Below, piece by piece: positions 7,561 to 15,004 of a DNA stretch of 53,566 nucleotides. The stretch is from the NCBI RefSeq assembly GCF_900115605.1, contig NZ_FOXC01000018.1, forward strand, positions 1 through 53,566. Direction: 5' to 3'. Positions within the stretch are counted from its first letter, which is position 1. Every line of letters begins with the position of its first letter. The notes under the pieces were generated by a model. It was not told the DNA's origin and made no database searches. It saw only the letters and a list, made by a program, of their open reading frames with translations. A program made the position numbers and the translations under genes. This DNA is from Halolactibacillus halophilus (GTDB lineage: Bacteria; Bacillota; Bacilli; Bacillales; Amphibacillaceae).

Positions 7561-7857
7561 ACGGTACCCAAAGTACTCAATTGTTTTTTTATTGGGTACC
7601 GACCAACCCCTTGTGGCTGTAAGTGTTAGCTGACGGTACCCAAAGTACCCATTTTTTTATAACAATATATATATGAGTCACGTATTACTTTTAAGCCCCA
7701 TTCATATTTTAAATACATACGTATACTATTTATTTGGGTACTTTGGGTACTTTGGGTACTATCACCTTAAAACCCTTGTCAATACTGGTTTTGTAACGGT
7801 ACCCAATTCTATTACTCATCCAATATTTTGGGTACCGTAAGCCTATTTTGGGTACCC
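7561..7857. other. Putative replication origin: GGGTAC iterons flanking an AT-rich core
   Basis: About a dozen copies of GGGTAC(C/T), many joined by TTT, occur in two blocks: 7561-7650 (sites near 7563, 7573, 7594, 7635 and 7645) and 7735-7857 (three tandem direct copies at 7735-7760, then sites near 7797, 7829 and 7849). Both orientations occur. Between them (7651-7734) lies an AT-rich stretch with a run of alternating TA. The array sits directly at the 3' end of the rep gene, overlapping its stop codon. Two iteron sets around an AT-rich unwinding region downstream of rep is the known layout of SaPI/PICI origins. Strand and the exact melting point are undetermined. Confidence 0.8.
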
Positions 7858-10389
7858 CTGTGATATTTCCTCGTGAAAATCAAAGCCTAATTCATTTACA
7901 ACTTCCATGTTTAGTGGGATTGCTCTAAACTTTTCTCCTTTATGTTTGAATTGAACTCCATCTGTTTCTTTTCCATTTCTCATACTCGCAACAGTAATAC
8001 CTCTTCTAAGCCACTCGCCTCGAATCTGACTTGTTTCAGTTTTTAAAAACTCCTTTAAATATTGGGGCATTAGATAAAGCTGTTTAGTATCATTCACATA
8101 AATAGCTTTCATTCGATTGTTATGTACCAATCGCAAGCCCCTAATAGCGTTTCGATCACTATCCAAATCCATAAGAATATCTTCTAAAAATTGCATTGCC
8201 TTGTCTGTGTTTTTATTTTCTTCTGCCATTTCATCAAATAAGGTGGAGATAGCTTTCAGGTCAATATCTAATCCTAACTTCTCCTTCAAAACACTGCCGG
8301 TGAAGTGGATAGATGCGTAATAATTGGCTATCCTGGCCAGTACATCATTATCTTTGGCCTTCTTGACGTAATAGCTTTTGAACTTGTGATACTCTGGAAT
8401 GAAGTCATCCTTGCACTGATTCCAAACGTTTAGAAAATCTATTCCAATGGCTCCGTGGTATTCTTCAATGGCCCTTTCTAACTTATCTACATTGTCAAAG
8501 TCTCTTTTTAAAGGTTGGCCACTTAAGGGGATAATTCTTGCAGCAGCCCCACCATGATTTCTAACATATTCATTGAGCGATACCTCACCAGTACTTAGCA
8601 TAATGTTTTGCCATGTATACTCTCTTTGACTGCCTTTTAAGCTTCCACGACCTTTTGAACGTCCCGTACTAAATTGATAGATTGCGCTTTTTAGAATTTT
8701 CTCATCTGCCGCGTTTTTTGTGTCGTCAATTATAAAAGGAAAGCTATTCAAAAAGGCGGATTTCCGTTCAATACCAACATTGGTTGAGTGCCAATAGTTT
8801 AGAAAATCTCTGCTATTCCCCCACACAGTGCAGATGATTCTTAATACGGTCGTTTTCCCTTGTGAAGTGCCACTATATAGTTCAACTATAAAAGGCGGAA
8901 CCTTTAGATCACTTATGATTACACTAGCGAAACTGGCCAATAACATAAAAACTGCTTTTGGACTATCTTTAATACGTTCAAAGACCTCGCGTTTCCACTC
9001 TTCAGATGTCCCTTTTACTTGAAAGGCTTCTAGTAGTTGTTTCTCCCCATGATCTATTGAAATTATTTCAACGTTATCATTCATAAGTGGGTGAATAACC
9101 TTTCCTTTTATTTTGCCTATTCTCTCCACCGCATGGAATTTTTCAACAGAATTGTAAGCTTGATAAGTGTCTAGATACTGAATCAAGTGTTTAACATTAT
9201 TGTCATTAACCGAAAAACCTTTATTACTTAACTCTAGTAACTCTCTTCTTGATGAAATTGTGGAAGCTGGCACGACTTCTCTAACGGTTCCATACGGTTC
9301 CTCCCATTCGATTTCATAAAAGAGTTGATTATATTCAACGTTATGAAATTCTTTCGTTAGGAATGGTGTTTTTCGTGAAACAAAAACAGGCACCTCCATA
9401 TCCATCCCATCAACTTTTTTTGTTTTAATCTCGTAAAGCATGCCGTTTTTTCCTACACTATAAGGCTTAGGAATGGTTATACCTTTTGTCTGTAATTGAG
9501 AATCGTTGGAACTACTTGTCTTTTGATAAGTGGTTGTAAGACTATTAACTGCCTTTTGAATTGTCCAGGTCTTATAGTCCTCACGATCCCATTTTTCTCG
9601 ATATAATCCGCTACTTGAGAAGATACGGTCAATTTGTTCCATGTCTTGTGTGTAAAAAGCAATGATATTACACAAGGCTATGTCCGCTTCTGACTGACTT
9701 CCATATGCACTATACTCACCCGAATATAGTGCCTTAAAGTGGTCACCATTTTTAGCTTTACTTGCTATATTGATTACGTCTTGATCTGATAATTTGGGGC
9801 TACTTAATTTTGAATTATCACTTGAGTCCATTTTTGGACCAGGTTTAACGTTTTCACTTGTGGTACCGAAATAACTGTCATAAATGTAATCAAGTATATC
9901 TTGGCGATCAATTATTTCTAGTGGTGTACCTTCTACATGGTTGCCGGTCATAATGATAAATCGCTTATTATCATATATTTCTATGCCTTTTTTTGAGTTT
10001 TTTGACCGTGTTCCAGGCTTTTTACCTTTCACCCATATATGAAGTCCATTACCTGATTGACTGTACTCTGTATACGAATCTATCGTATCTACAAGTGCTT
10101 TAACTTCTGATGTAATAACCCCATCTTGAATACAGTTATCTAGATCAATGCAAGTAAAGGGGTCATTATCTGTTAAAACAAAACCAATCCCATTCGTTTT
10201 ACCAAGCTCGAAATTATTTAAAGCTTTATCGTAACTTGTCCATGTTTTTAAATTTGTAGCATTAGCTTTTTTCCCGTTGATTTGATAAGGTACTTTTGTT
10301 TGTTTGCTTTTTACTTCCTCAAGTTTCCACACTACCCACTGTTTAAAGGCGGTAAGCTCTTGAGGGATAGCGCTGTTTTCTGGTATAAT
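7843..10389 (-). CDS. Primase-helicase replication initiator (Rep), DUF927 type
   Basis: 848 residues if started at the ATT at 10387-10389. The N-terminal primase-polymerase-like part (residues 1-170) has IPQELTAFKQWVVWKLE, FTCIDLDNC (acidic metal site), SGNGLHIWVKG and RFIIMTG. The C-terminal DUF927/superfamily 3-like helicase has Walker A GTSQGKTT at about 507-514 and Walker B FIIDD at about 552-556. No ATG, GTG or TTG fits the conserved N-terminus: the first is a GTG 19 codons further in, inside WVVWKLE. The ATT has AGGTGATC, an 8-base anti-Shine-Dalgarno match, correctly spaced. The protein should bind the adjacent GGGTAC iterons, melt the AT-rich core and prime replication. Fused primase and helicase are usual in Gram-positive satellites. 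Confidence 0.85.
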   Translation of the reverse strand: MIPENSAIPQELTAFKQWVVWKLEEVKSKQTKVPYQINGKKANATNLKTWTSYDKALNNFELGKTNGIGFVLTDNDPFTCIDLDNCIQDGVITSEVKALVDTIDSYTEYSQSGNGLHIWVKGKKPGTRSKNSKKGIEIYDNKRFIIMTGNHVEGTPLEIIDRQDILDYIYDSYFGTTSENVKPGPKMDSSDNSKLSSPKLSDQDVINIASKAKNGDHFKALYSGEYSAYGSQSEADIALCNIIAFYTQDMEQIDRIFSSSGLYREKWDREDYKTWTIQKAVNSLTTTYQKTSSSNDSQLQTKGITIPKPYSVGKNGMLYEIKTKKVDGMDMEVPVFVSRKTPFLTKEFHNVEYNQLFYEIEWEEPYGTVREVVPASTISSRRELLELSNKGFSVNDNNVKHLIQYLDTYQAYNSVEKFHAVERIGKIKGKVIHPLMNDNVEIISIDHGEKQLLEAFQVKGTSEEWKREVFERIKDSPKAVFMLLASFASVIISDLKVPPFIVELYSGTSQGKTTVLRIICTVWGNSRDFLNYWHSTNVGIERKSAFLNSFPFIIDDTKNAADEKILKSAIYQFSTGRSKGRGSLKGSQREYTWQNIMLSTGEVSLNEYVRNHGGAAARIIPLSGQPLKRDFDNVDKLERAIEEYHGAIGIDFLNVWNQCKDDFIPEYHKFKSYYVKKAKDNDVLARIANYYASIHFTGSVLKEKLGLDIDLKAISTLFDEMAEENKNTDKAMQFLEDILMDLDSDRNAIRGLRLVHNNRMKAIYVNDTKQLYLMPQYLKEFLKTETSQIRGEWLRRGITVASMRNGKETDGVQFKHKGEKFRAIPLNMEVVNELGFDFHEEISQGYPK

Positions 10390-10445
10390 ATGATCACCTA
10401 CTTTATTTTTAAGCTTTTATTTGCTAGAATAGTATTGTTGAGGTA

Positions 10446-10565
10446 CTATTCAAGACAGGCCAATATAACAGGTATTAAAAGTGTAGCAACGATGGGAACA
10501 TAGAACAGAAGCATGTCCAAATGAAATTCTTCTGTGTCAAAAAAGTAACCATTGATTCGCTTCAT
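10446..10565 (-). CDS. 39-residue single-span membrane microprotein
   Basis: A short frame from the ATG at 10563-10565: MKRINGYFFDTEEF, then a hydrophobic span of about 20 residues (LLFYVPIVATLLIPVILACL) ending at TAG. The ATG overlaps the TGA of the upstream gene (ATGA), giving translational coupling. It lies just before rep in the early operon. No family is recognised. The clean membrane span and the stop/start overlap argue that it is a real gene. Confidence 0.5.
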   Translation of the reverse strand: MKRINGYFFDTEEFHLDMLLFYVPIVATLLIPVILACLE

Positions 10566-11167
10566 TTGACAACCTGTAAATGGCCTGTTTTCTTTTGCTC
10601 TTCAATAGCTACAGGCTTACCGTGACAAACATACATAGTTTGTCCCCGACTGTTTTTAAAGGTATTAGGTGTTTCTATACCATGAGCAGCCATAAACTCC
10701 TCAGACAGCCCCAATTGTCCTTGCGCTTGTTTTAAATTGCTAATTATCTTCAATAATTTAATATTAAAACGATGAACGTCCCAGTTATGATACTCGAACA
10801 TAAATGACAAAGGATTTATTTGATTAGCGATAGGTTCATCGAGGTCTAGCTTTTTCACTTCTTCCATAGTGCTAAAATAGTCTTTCACCTCATATTTGTG
10901 TCCATCATAAACTTTCTCCGGTGGAAAAATGTTCATAAATTCAATAGGTGTAAGGTAACCAACTGTATGCTTTACCGCCTCTGCTATATGAAACAAATCG
11001 AGATCACCTTGATAGGATGTTGACTTTGGAGCATGACAAAACATTTTAACCCCGTTGAATAGTGTCTTGTGAAAAAGGCTCTTATTTTCTTCATTAGCAA
11101 TCGCTTCTCTTGTTGCATTGAAAAATGCTCTCTTATAAATCGGAAATAAGTTTTTCGTTGTTCTCAT
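10562..11167 (-). CDS. Hypothetical early protein of the island
   Basis: 201 residues from the ATG at 11167; the frame is open further upstream, but a GGGAG ribosome site lies ten bases before this ATG and the upstream part crosses a 17-bp repeat. It is a soluble, mixed helical protein with cysteines and histidines (FCHAPKS, YVCHGKP near the C-terminus) and no recognised domain. Position between the regulator genes and rep is where SaPIs keep replication or helper-interference genes. Function unknown. Confidence 0.6.
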   Translation of the reverse strand: MRTTKNLFPIYKRAFFNATREAIANEENKSLFHKTLFNGVKMFCHAPKSTSYQGDLDLFHIAEAVKHTVGYLTPIEFMNIFPPEKVYDGHKYEVKDYFSTMEEVKKLDLDEPIANQINPLSFMFEYHNWDVHRFNIKLLKIISNLKQAQGQLGLSEEFMAAHGIETPNTFKNSRGQTMYVCHGKPVAIEEQKKTGHLQVVK

Positions 11168-11216
11168 TGCGTAATAATCTCCCTTTTTTTCTGATAGATT
11201 AATAGATTTTATAAAT

Positions 11217-11233
11217 AAACGTATGCCCACGCT
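11217..11233. repeat. 17-bp direct repeat, copy 1
   Basis: AAACGTATGCCCACGCT occurs here and again at 12997-13013, just upstream of the integrase gene. The copies are identical, on the same strand and 1.8 kb apart. This copy lies about 50 bp upstream of the early protein's start. Confidence 0.7.
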
Positions 11234-11245
11234 TTTTATTATTTT

Positions 11246-11518
11246 TTAAAACTTTTCATAAACAATTTCTTTAATAACCGGTATGACTTCATCGTAGAAG
11301 TACAATCTCTTTCTTGACTTACGTCTTTCAATAGCTTTCATTCGTATGTCTGAAAGGAATTCATCTTCTAGAAAGCGTTTGGATATACACATCTTCTTCG
11401 CTAATGTGTCTACATCAATGAGAATGAGTGATTCACGTATCATTTCATCCAAGCGATCGTAAACGTGCTGCTTAATTTCTTCTTCATTCACGGACACTTC
11501 TATGTTTGCTAATGGCAT
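11246..11518 (-). CDS. DUF771-like winged-helix phage protein
   Basis: 90 residues from the ATG at 11518, which has GGTGAG four bases upstream. The sequence has an acidic N-terminal helix, then VDTLAKKMCISKRFLEDEFL (helix-turn-helix-like) and a basic C-terminal segment RMKAIERRKSRKRLYF. This is the pattern of DUF771/excisionase-like small DNA-binding proteins of Firmicute phages. It overlaps the end of the preceding gene by 35 bp. It may act as the excisionase or as an early regulator, since no other excisionase candidate is seen in the element. Confidence 0.5.
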   Translation of the reverse strand: MPLANIEVSVNEEEIKQHVYDRLDEMIRESLILIDVDTLAKKMCISKRFLEDEFLSDIRMKAIERRKSRKRLYFYDEVIPVIKEIVYEKF

Positions 11519-11855
11519 CAATCTCACCTCTTTCCGTTTCACCATCATTATTATTATTGCTAAGCTTATCCTCTGTGGTGTCCACAGTTTTCACTTCTTC
11601 AACTTCTTCAATTTCTTCAACTACCGGTTGAACGTCACGAATGATTTCCATTTCTTCATTGCTAGACATTTCTTGATAGCCTTGACCAATTTCGTATGTT
11701 ACCGGCTTGTTATTCAAGTAGTAGATGGTTCTATACTTAACCCCTTGCTTGCGAAACTGATTTTCTAATTTTGAAACCTGGTGAATATTAAAAATGAAAT
11801 ACGTTTCTTCTTTTGTGAATATGATCCACTTTTCATCTGCCTTTTTTTCATTCAT
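11484..11855 (-). CDS. Hypothetical acidic phage protein
   Basis: 123 residues: an N-terminal folded part of about 65 residues (KWIIFTKEETYFIFN, QFRKQGVKYRTIYYLNNKP) followed by a highly acidic, low-complexity linker (VVEEIEEVEEVKTVD) and a polar tail. No family is recognised. It is the second gene of the leftward early operon and overlaps the DUF771-like gene. Confidence 0.5.
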   Translation of the reverse strand: MNEKKADEKWIIFTKEETYFIFNIHQVSKLENQFRKQGVKYRTIYYLNNKPVTYEIGQGYQEMSSNEEMEIIRDVQPVVEEIEEVEEVKTVDTTEDKLSNNNNDGETERGEIDAISKHRSVRE

Positions 11856-11871
11856 CTTTGTTCACCTCTTA

Positions 11872-12120
11872 TTAATTTTCATACATTTTATTGACTTCCT
11901 TTATCTGATAATCAAATAACTCTAGCACATCACATTCAAGTGCTTCGGCTATTTTATTAGCTGTTTTAGGTGTTATAGATCTATTTCTTTTTTCATTTAA
12001 AAATAATGATATGGTAGCTTTGTTTACTTTCGCTCGTACACCTAATTCTTTTTGATTTAATCCTTTTCTTGCCATAGCAACTAAAATATTTATGCGCTTA
12101 GGTTGATATTTTATAACCAT
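11872..12120 (-). CDS. Small XRE-family regulator (Cro/Str-like)
   Basis: 82 residues from the ATG at 12120 (GAGGTG nine bases upstream). Nearly the whole protein is an HTH_3 domain with LNQKELGVRAKVNKATISLF as the DNA-reading helices. It is the first gene of the leftward operon, transcribed divergently from the larger HTH protein at 12273. This matches the Cro/Str partner of a lambda- or SaPI-type switch. It probably binds the AGTTTATAAACT-type operators between the two genes. Confidence 0.75.
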   Translation of the reverse strand: MVIKYQPKRINILVAMARKGLNQKELGVRAKVNKATISLFLNEKRNRSITPKTANKIAEALECDVLELFDYQIKEVNKMYEN

Positions 12121-12140
12121 ATTTTTCATCACCTCACTTT

Positions 12141-12224
12141 TGTTTATGAACTTATTTTAGTTCATAAACTAATCATATAAAAATAACCTTTGTTTGTCAA
12201 CAATAAAAATTTAGTTTATAAACT
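12141..12224. promoter_or_regulatory. Divergent promoters with three operator palindromes (lysogeny switch)
   Basis: Leftward promoter: TTGACA (complement of 12195-12200), a 17-bp spacer, and TATGAT (complement of 12172-12177). Rightward promoter: TTGTCA (12194-12199), 17 bp, and TATAAA (12217-12222). The two -35 boxes overlap. Operators: AGTTTATAAACT (12213-12224, perfect palindrome covering the rightward -10), AGTTCATAAACT (12159-12170, one mismatch, just past the leftward -10) and TGTTTATGAACT (12141-12152). Mutual exclusion of the two promoters is inferred from the overlap. Confidence 0.75.
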
Positions 12225-12272
12225 TTTAAGATTGTGTTATATTATGAATAAATATAAACACGAGGTGAGAGC

Positions 12273-12923
12273 ATGGAATATAACGATTTTGCATTACTTA
12301 TTAAGAAATATCGTTCTTTCAGAAAGAAAACTGTTTATGAAGTTGCTGACTTTGTAGACGTATCGCCAACGTATATAAGCCAAATTGAAAACGGTAAAAA
12401 ACTTCCTTCTAAGAAAGTGTTATTTCCATTGGTTAGATTTCTTGGTTTAAAGAATGATAAAGGTTATTGGAAAAAAGTTGAGAACGAGGAGTTTGATGGA
12501 CTTGATTTATTGGAAGTATACGCAGAATACAAAAAAATAAATTCGAAAGAGTTGTTTCATGAATATTTTAATTATGTTAGTGATGAAATAAAAACAAACT
12601 TCAATGAATTGCAAGATCTCGAAAGAAGAAAAAATAATAAATTTTCAGTTAATAAAAAAAATGGAGATATTGAACCAACAAAAAAACCCTACTTTGATTT
12701 AGAATGGTTATTAACACAAGATCAATATCATGTTTTTTACGGAAGAAACTATAACATTCAAAAAATCAATAAAGACAACGTCTCTTTATCGGAATTTTCT
12801 CTTTATAATATCCTAAACGATATAGACATTAAAATTATCAAAGGGTTAATTGATGCGTATATATCTAACAAATATATGGAGTTGACTGAAGAAAATCATA
12901 TAAAATATTTTAGTAAAGAGTAA
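12273..12923 (+). CDS. HTH repressor of the island (CI/Stl-like)
   Basis: 216 residues. The N-terminal helix-turn-helix (about residues 6-60) contains TVYEVADFVDVSPTYISQIE. The C-terminal 150 residues are lysine/asparagine-rich and helical, without the Ser-Lys peptidase of LexA/CI-type repressors, so classical RecA-driven self-cleavage is unlikely. It is divergent to the Cro-like gene and on the integrase strand, the place of the SaPI master repressor Stl, which is released by a helper-phage protein. GAGGTGA precedes the ATG. A short palindrome (ATTACTTTTAAGTAAT) covers its stop codon. Confidence 0.75.
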   Translation: MEYNDFALLIKKYRSFRKKTVYEVADFVDVSPTYISQIENGKKLPSKKVLFPLVRFLGLKNDKGYWKKVENEEFDGLDLLEVYAEYKKINSKELFHEYFNYVSDEIKTNFNELQDLERRKNNKFSVNKKNGDIEPTKKPYFDLEWLLTQDQYHVFYGRNYNIQKINKDNVSLSEFSLYNILNDIDIKIIKGLIDAYISNKYMELTEENHIKYFSKE

Positions 12924-12986
12924 TTACTTTTAAGTAATCCTTATACTAGGCTGATATAAAGTACTTGTTTTAATTTAAGGACTAAC

Positions 12987-13024
12987 TTTCCTTTTCAAAC
13001 GTATGCCCACGCTGTGAAAGGAAA
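12987..13024 (+). promoter_or_regulatory. Inverted repeat covering the integrase ribosome binding site, with 17-bp repeat copy 2 in its loop
   Basis: TTTCCTTT (12987-12994) is complementary to AAAGGAAA (13017-13024). The right arm contains the AAAGGA Shine-Dalgarno sequence of the integrase gene (ATG at 13031). The loop holds the second copy of AAACGTATGCCCACGCT (12997-13013). When folded, the mRNA would hide the ribosome site. Confidence 0.55.
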
Positions 13025-13030
13025 ATTAAC

Positions 13031-14233
13031 ATGAAGTTACACAAGACACGAAAAGATTCAGAACTTTACTATTACTATACTAAGTCGAATGAGAAACGAT
13101 GGCTTTATCGCCACAATTACAAAGATACGAATGGTAAGTGGAAAGAAAAGAAGAAACAAGGCTTTAAGTCTGAAAAAGAAGCCTACCGATCTCTCTTAGA
13201 AATTAAAGCTAAGACGGTGAATGGTCAATCTAGGGAAGTAAAGAATTCTAATCTAACGGTAAGTCAATGGTTTGATATGTGGTATGAATCACACAAGAGT
13301 GATTGGAAAGTAACGTCCGCTAATCAACGTGAGATGGTCATAAGATTGACAATCAAACCCCTATTAGGCCATTACAAGCTACAAGAACTAGATAGAACCA
13401 CATACAAGCGTGTATTCATCAATGAATTACGTAAAAGATACAGTCCTAGCACCGCAAAGATGCACCATATTATTTTCAAGATTGGTATTAATTCAGCGGT
13501 TGAAGATGAGATTCTTCACAGAAACCGCTTCAATAAAATTCCGATGGAAGATAAGAATTTGAAAGCCGATAGGTTAAAGGGTAATTTTTATAATGCCGAA
13601 GAACTTAATCTATTGCTTGATGATGCTAAGAAGAATGAGAATGAAACAGTGTACACAACACTGTATGTTCTCGGCTATACGGGGTTAAGACGTGGGGAAT
13701 TGTTGGGGTTACATTGGAATGACATTGATTTTGAGAACCGCACATTGACCGTTAAACGTACTAGGGATAAAGACGGTGTGAGAAGTCCTAAAACGAATAA
13801 CAGTTATAGAACAATTCCTATCGACGATCAACTCACAGACCATCTAAGAAATTATAAAACCTGGTGCAAGAAATTAAAGTTATCATTCGGGCAGAAACTA
13901 AAAGAAAATGATTATGTGATACTGTCCTATCAAACGTGTAAACCCTTTGCGGAAAACTCACTCTTTTACGGTCTTAGACGTTGTTATGAACGCACCGGCT
14001 TACATCATGTTACGATTCACGGACTAAGACACACACACGCTACTATTCTCATGAATAAAGGTGTGAATGTGAAGTATGTGGCCGAACGATTAGGCAATAC
14101 CCCGGCTATGATTTTAGACATTTATGGTCACACGTATAAAACGCTTGAACGTGACGTCGCTAATACGTTTAGCGACACGATGAACGGAGTTTCCGGCGGT
14201 TTTTCCGGCGGGTTGAAAAAGTCGACCCTCTAG
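13031..14233 (+). CDS. int: Tyrosine-recombinase integrase of the island
   Basis: 400 residues, usual for the Tn916/phage integrase group. Order: N-terminal AP2-like arm-binding region (residues 1-60), SAM-like core-binding domain (about 75-165), catalytic domain (about 180-390). Visible catalytic residues: Arg220 or Arg221 in GLRRGELLG, His330 and Arg333 in HGLRHTH, and Tyr365 in MILDIYGHT. The position usually held by the LGH histidine is Asn356 (ERLGNTP), a variant I recall from other Firmicute integrases. It should catalyse integration and excision of the island. It is the last island gene before a terminator and host genes, so the right attachment site should lie between 14234 and about 14370. 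Confidence 0.9.
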   Translation: MKLHKTRKDSELYYYYTKSNEKRWLYRHNYKDTNGKWKEKKKQGFKSEKEAYRSLLEIKAKTVNGQSREVKNSNLTVSQWFDMWYESHKSDWKVTSANQREMVIRLTIKPLLGHYKLQELDRTTYKRVFINELRKRYSPSTAKMHHIIFKIGINSAVEDEILHRNRFNKIPMEDKNLKADRLKGNFYNAEELNLLLDDAKKNENETVYTTLYVLGYTGLRRGELLGLHWNDIDFENRTLTVKRTRDKDGVRSPKTNNSYRTIPIDDQLTDHLRNYKTWCKKLKLSFGQKLKENDYVILSYQTCKPFAENSLFYGLRRCYERTGLHHVTIHGLRHTHATILMNKGVNVKYVAERLGNTPAMILDIYGHTYKTLERDVANTFSDTMNGVSGGFSGGLKKSTL

Positions 14234-14307
14234 AAACCGCTATATCAAGACTTTATTCGATTGTTGAGTGGTACTCACGTTAATAAGTTTGTAAATAATT
14301 CAACAAC

Positions 14308-14353
14308 AAACCCCTTAGAAGCACTGTTATATCAGTGTTTTCTAAGGGGTTTT
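14308..14353. terminator. Terminator after the integrase, bidirectional
   Basis: AAACCCCTTAGAA (14308-14320) pairs with TTCTAAGGGGTTT ending at 14352, and an inner GCACTG/CAGTG extends the stem. T residues follow on the plus strand. It can also end the minus-strand VOC gene. Confidence 0.8.
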
Positions 14354-14369
14354 TATTCTTCAAAAAAGA

Positions 14370-14765
14370 TCAGGGTGCAACTAATTCGACCTTAATTCGA
14401 TCTGGATCTTCAAAGTAAACAGCATAATGTGTGCCTCCACCTGCATATGGATGTCGATCTTGATATAGAATTGGTACCTCTCGCTCTTCTAAGATGCGTG
14501 TTACTTCATCAACATGGTCACGAGACCTTGCCTGGAATGCTAAGTGATTAAGACCAACGCCACATCGGTGATAGGGTTTATCTTTAAACCGGTCTTCTAC
14601 TTGCACAAACACAAGATACGTCTCTCCTAACTTAAAGCTACGGCCGTTTTCCCATGATTGAAAACGTATATAACCTAATCCTTCCAAAAACCACTCCCAA
14701 AAGTTCATTGATACGTTTAAGTCTGACACATATAATTCAATGTGATGAATCATGCCTGTTGACAA
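14370..14765 (-). CDS. VOC-family (glyoxalase-like) protein
   Basis: 131 residues from a TTG at 14765, preceded by GGGAGG at seven bases; the longer in-frame ATG at 14786 lacks a ribosome site. It has the paired beta-alpha-beta-beta-beta modules of the vicinal-oxygen-chelate fold: MIHHIELYVSDLNVSMNFW at the start, GLNHLAFQ in the middle, YAVYFEDPDRIKVELV at the end. Metal ligands of the family are His near the start, His in NHLAF and Glu in the last strand, all present. The substrate is unknown. It is the first host gene beyond the island. Confidence 0.8.
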   Translation of the reverse strand: MSTGMIHHIELYVSDLNVSMNFWEWFLEGLGYIRFQSWENGRSFKLGETYLVFVQVEDRFKDKPYHRCGVGLNHLAFQARSRDHVDEVTRILEEREVPILYQDRHPYAGGGTHYAVYFEDPDRIKVELVAP

Positions 14766-15004
14766 TTGACACCCTCCCTTACACATATATATTCTCTATC
14801 CTATCAGAAATTAAACAACAGTAAATAAGAAAGATCATTTCTTGTTGGATAATCGTACTTATTAACTTTTTGATTTCAGTATTAAATTACGGTATCTTTT
14901 TGTTGCTAAGAAAGTTGATTATGCGAAGCAATGATTTTAGTAAAATACAAAACTTAAGCATGTTTATCATTGTTATAACGTAGAATCGACTCGGTATTTT
15001 CTCA

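Noticed and set aside
12273-12923. SOS-cleavable CI-type repressor
   Set aside because: The C-terminal part has no Ser/Lys peptidase motifs of the S24 family.
14234-14370. att core repeat shared with positions 1-240
   Set aside because: Only short, chance-level matches such as TTGAGTG were found. The left end is probably outside the window.
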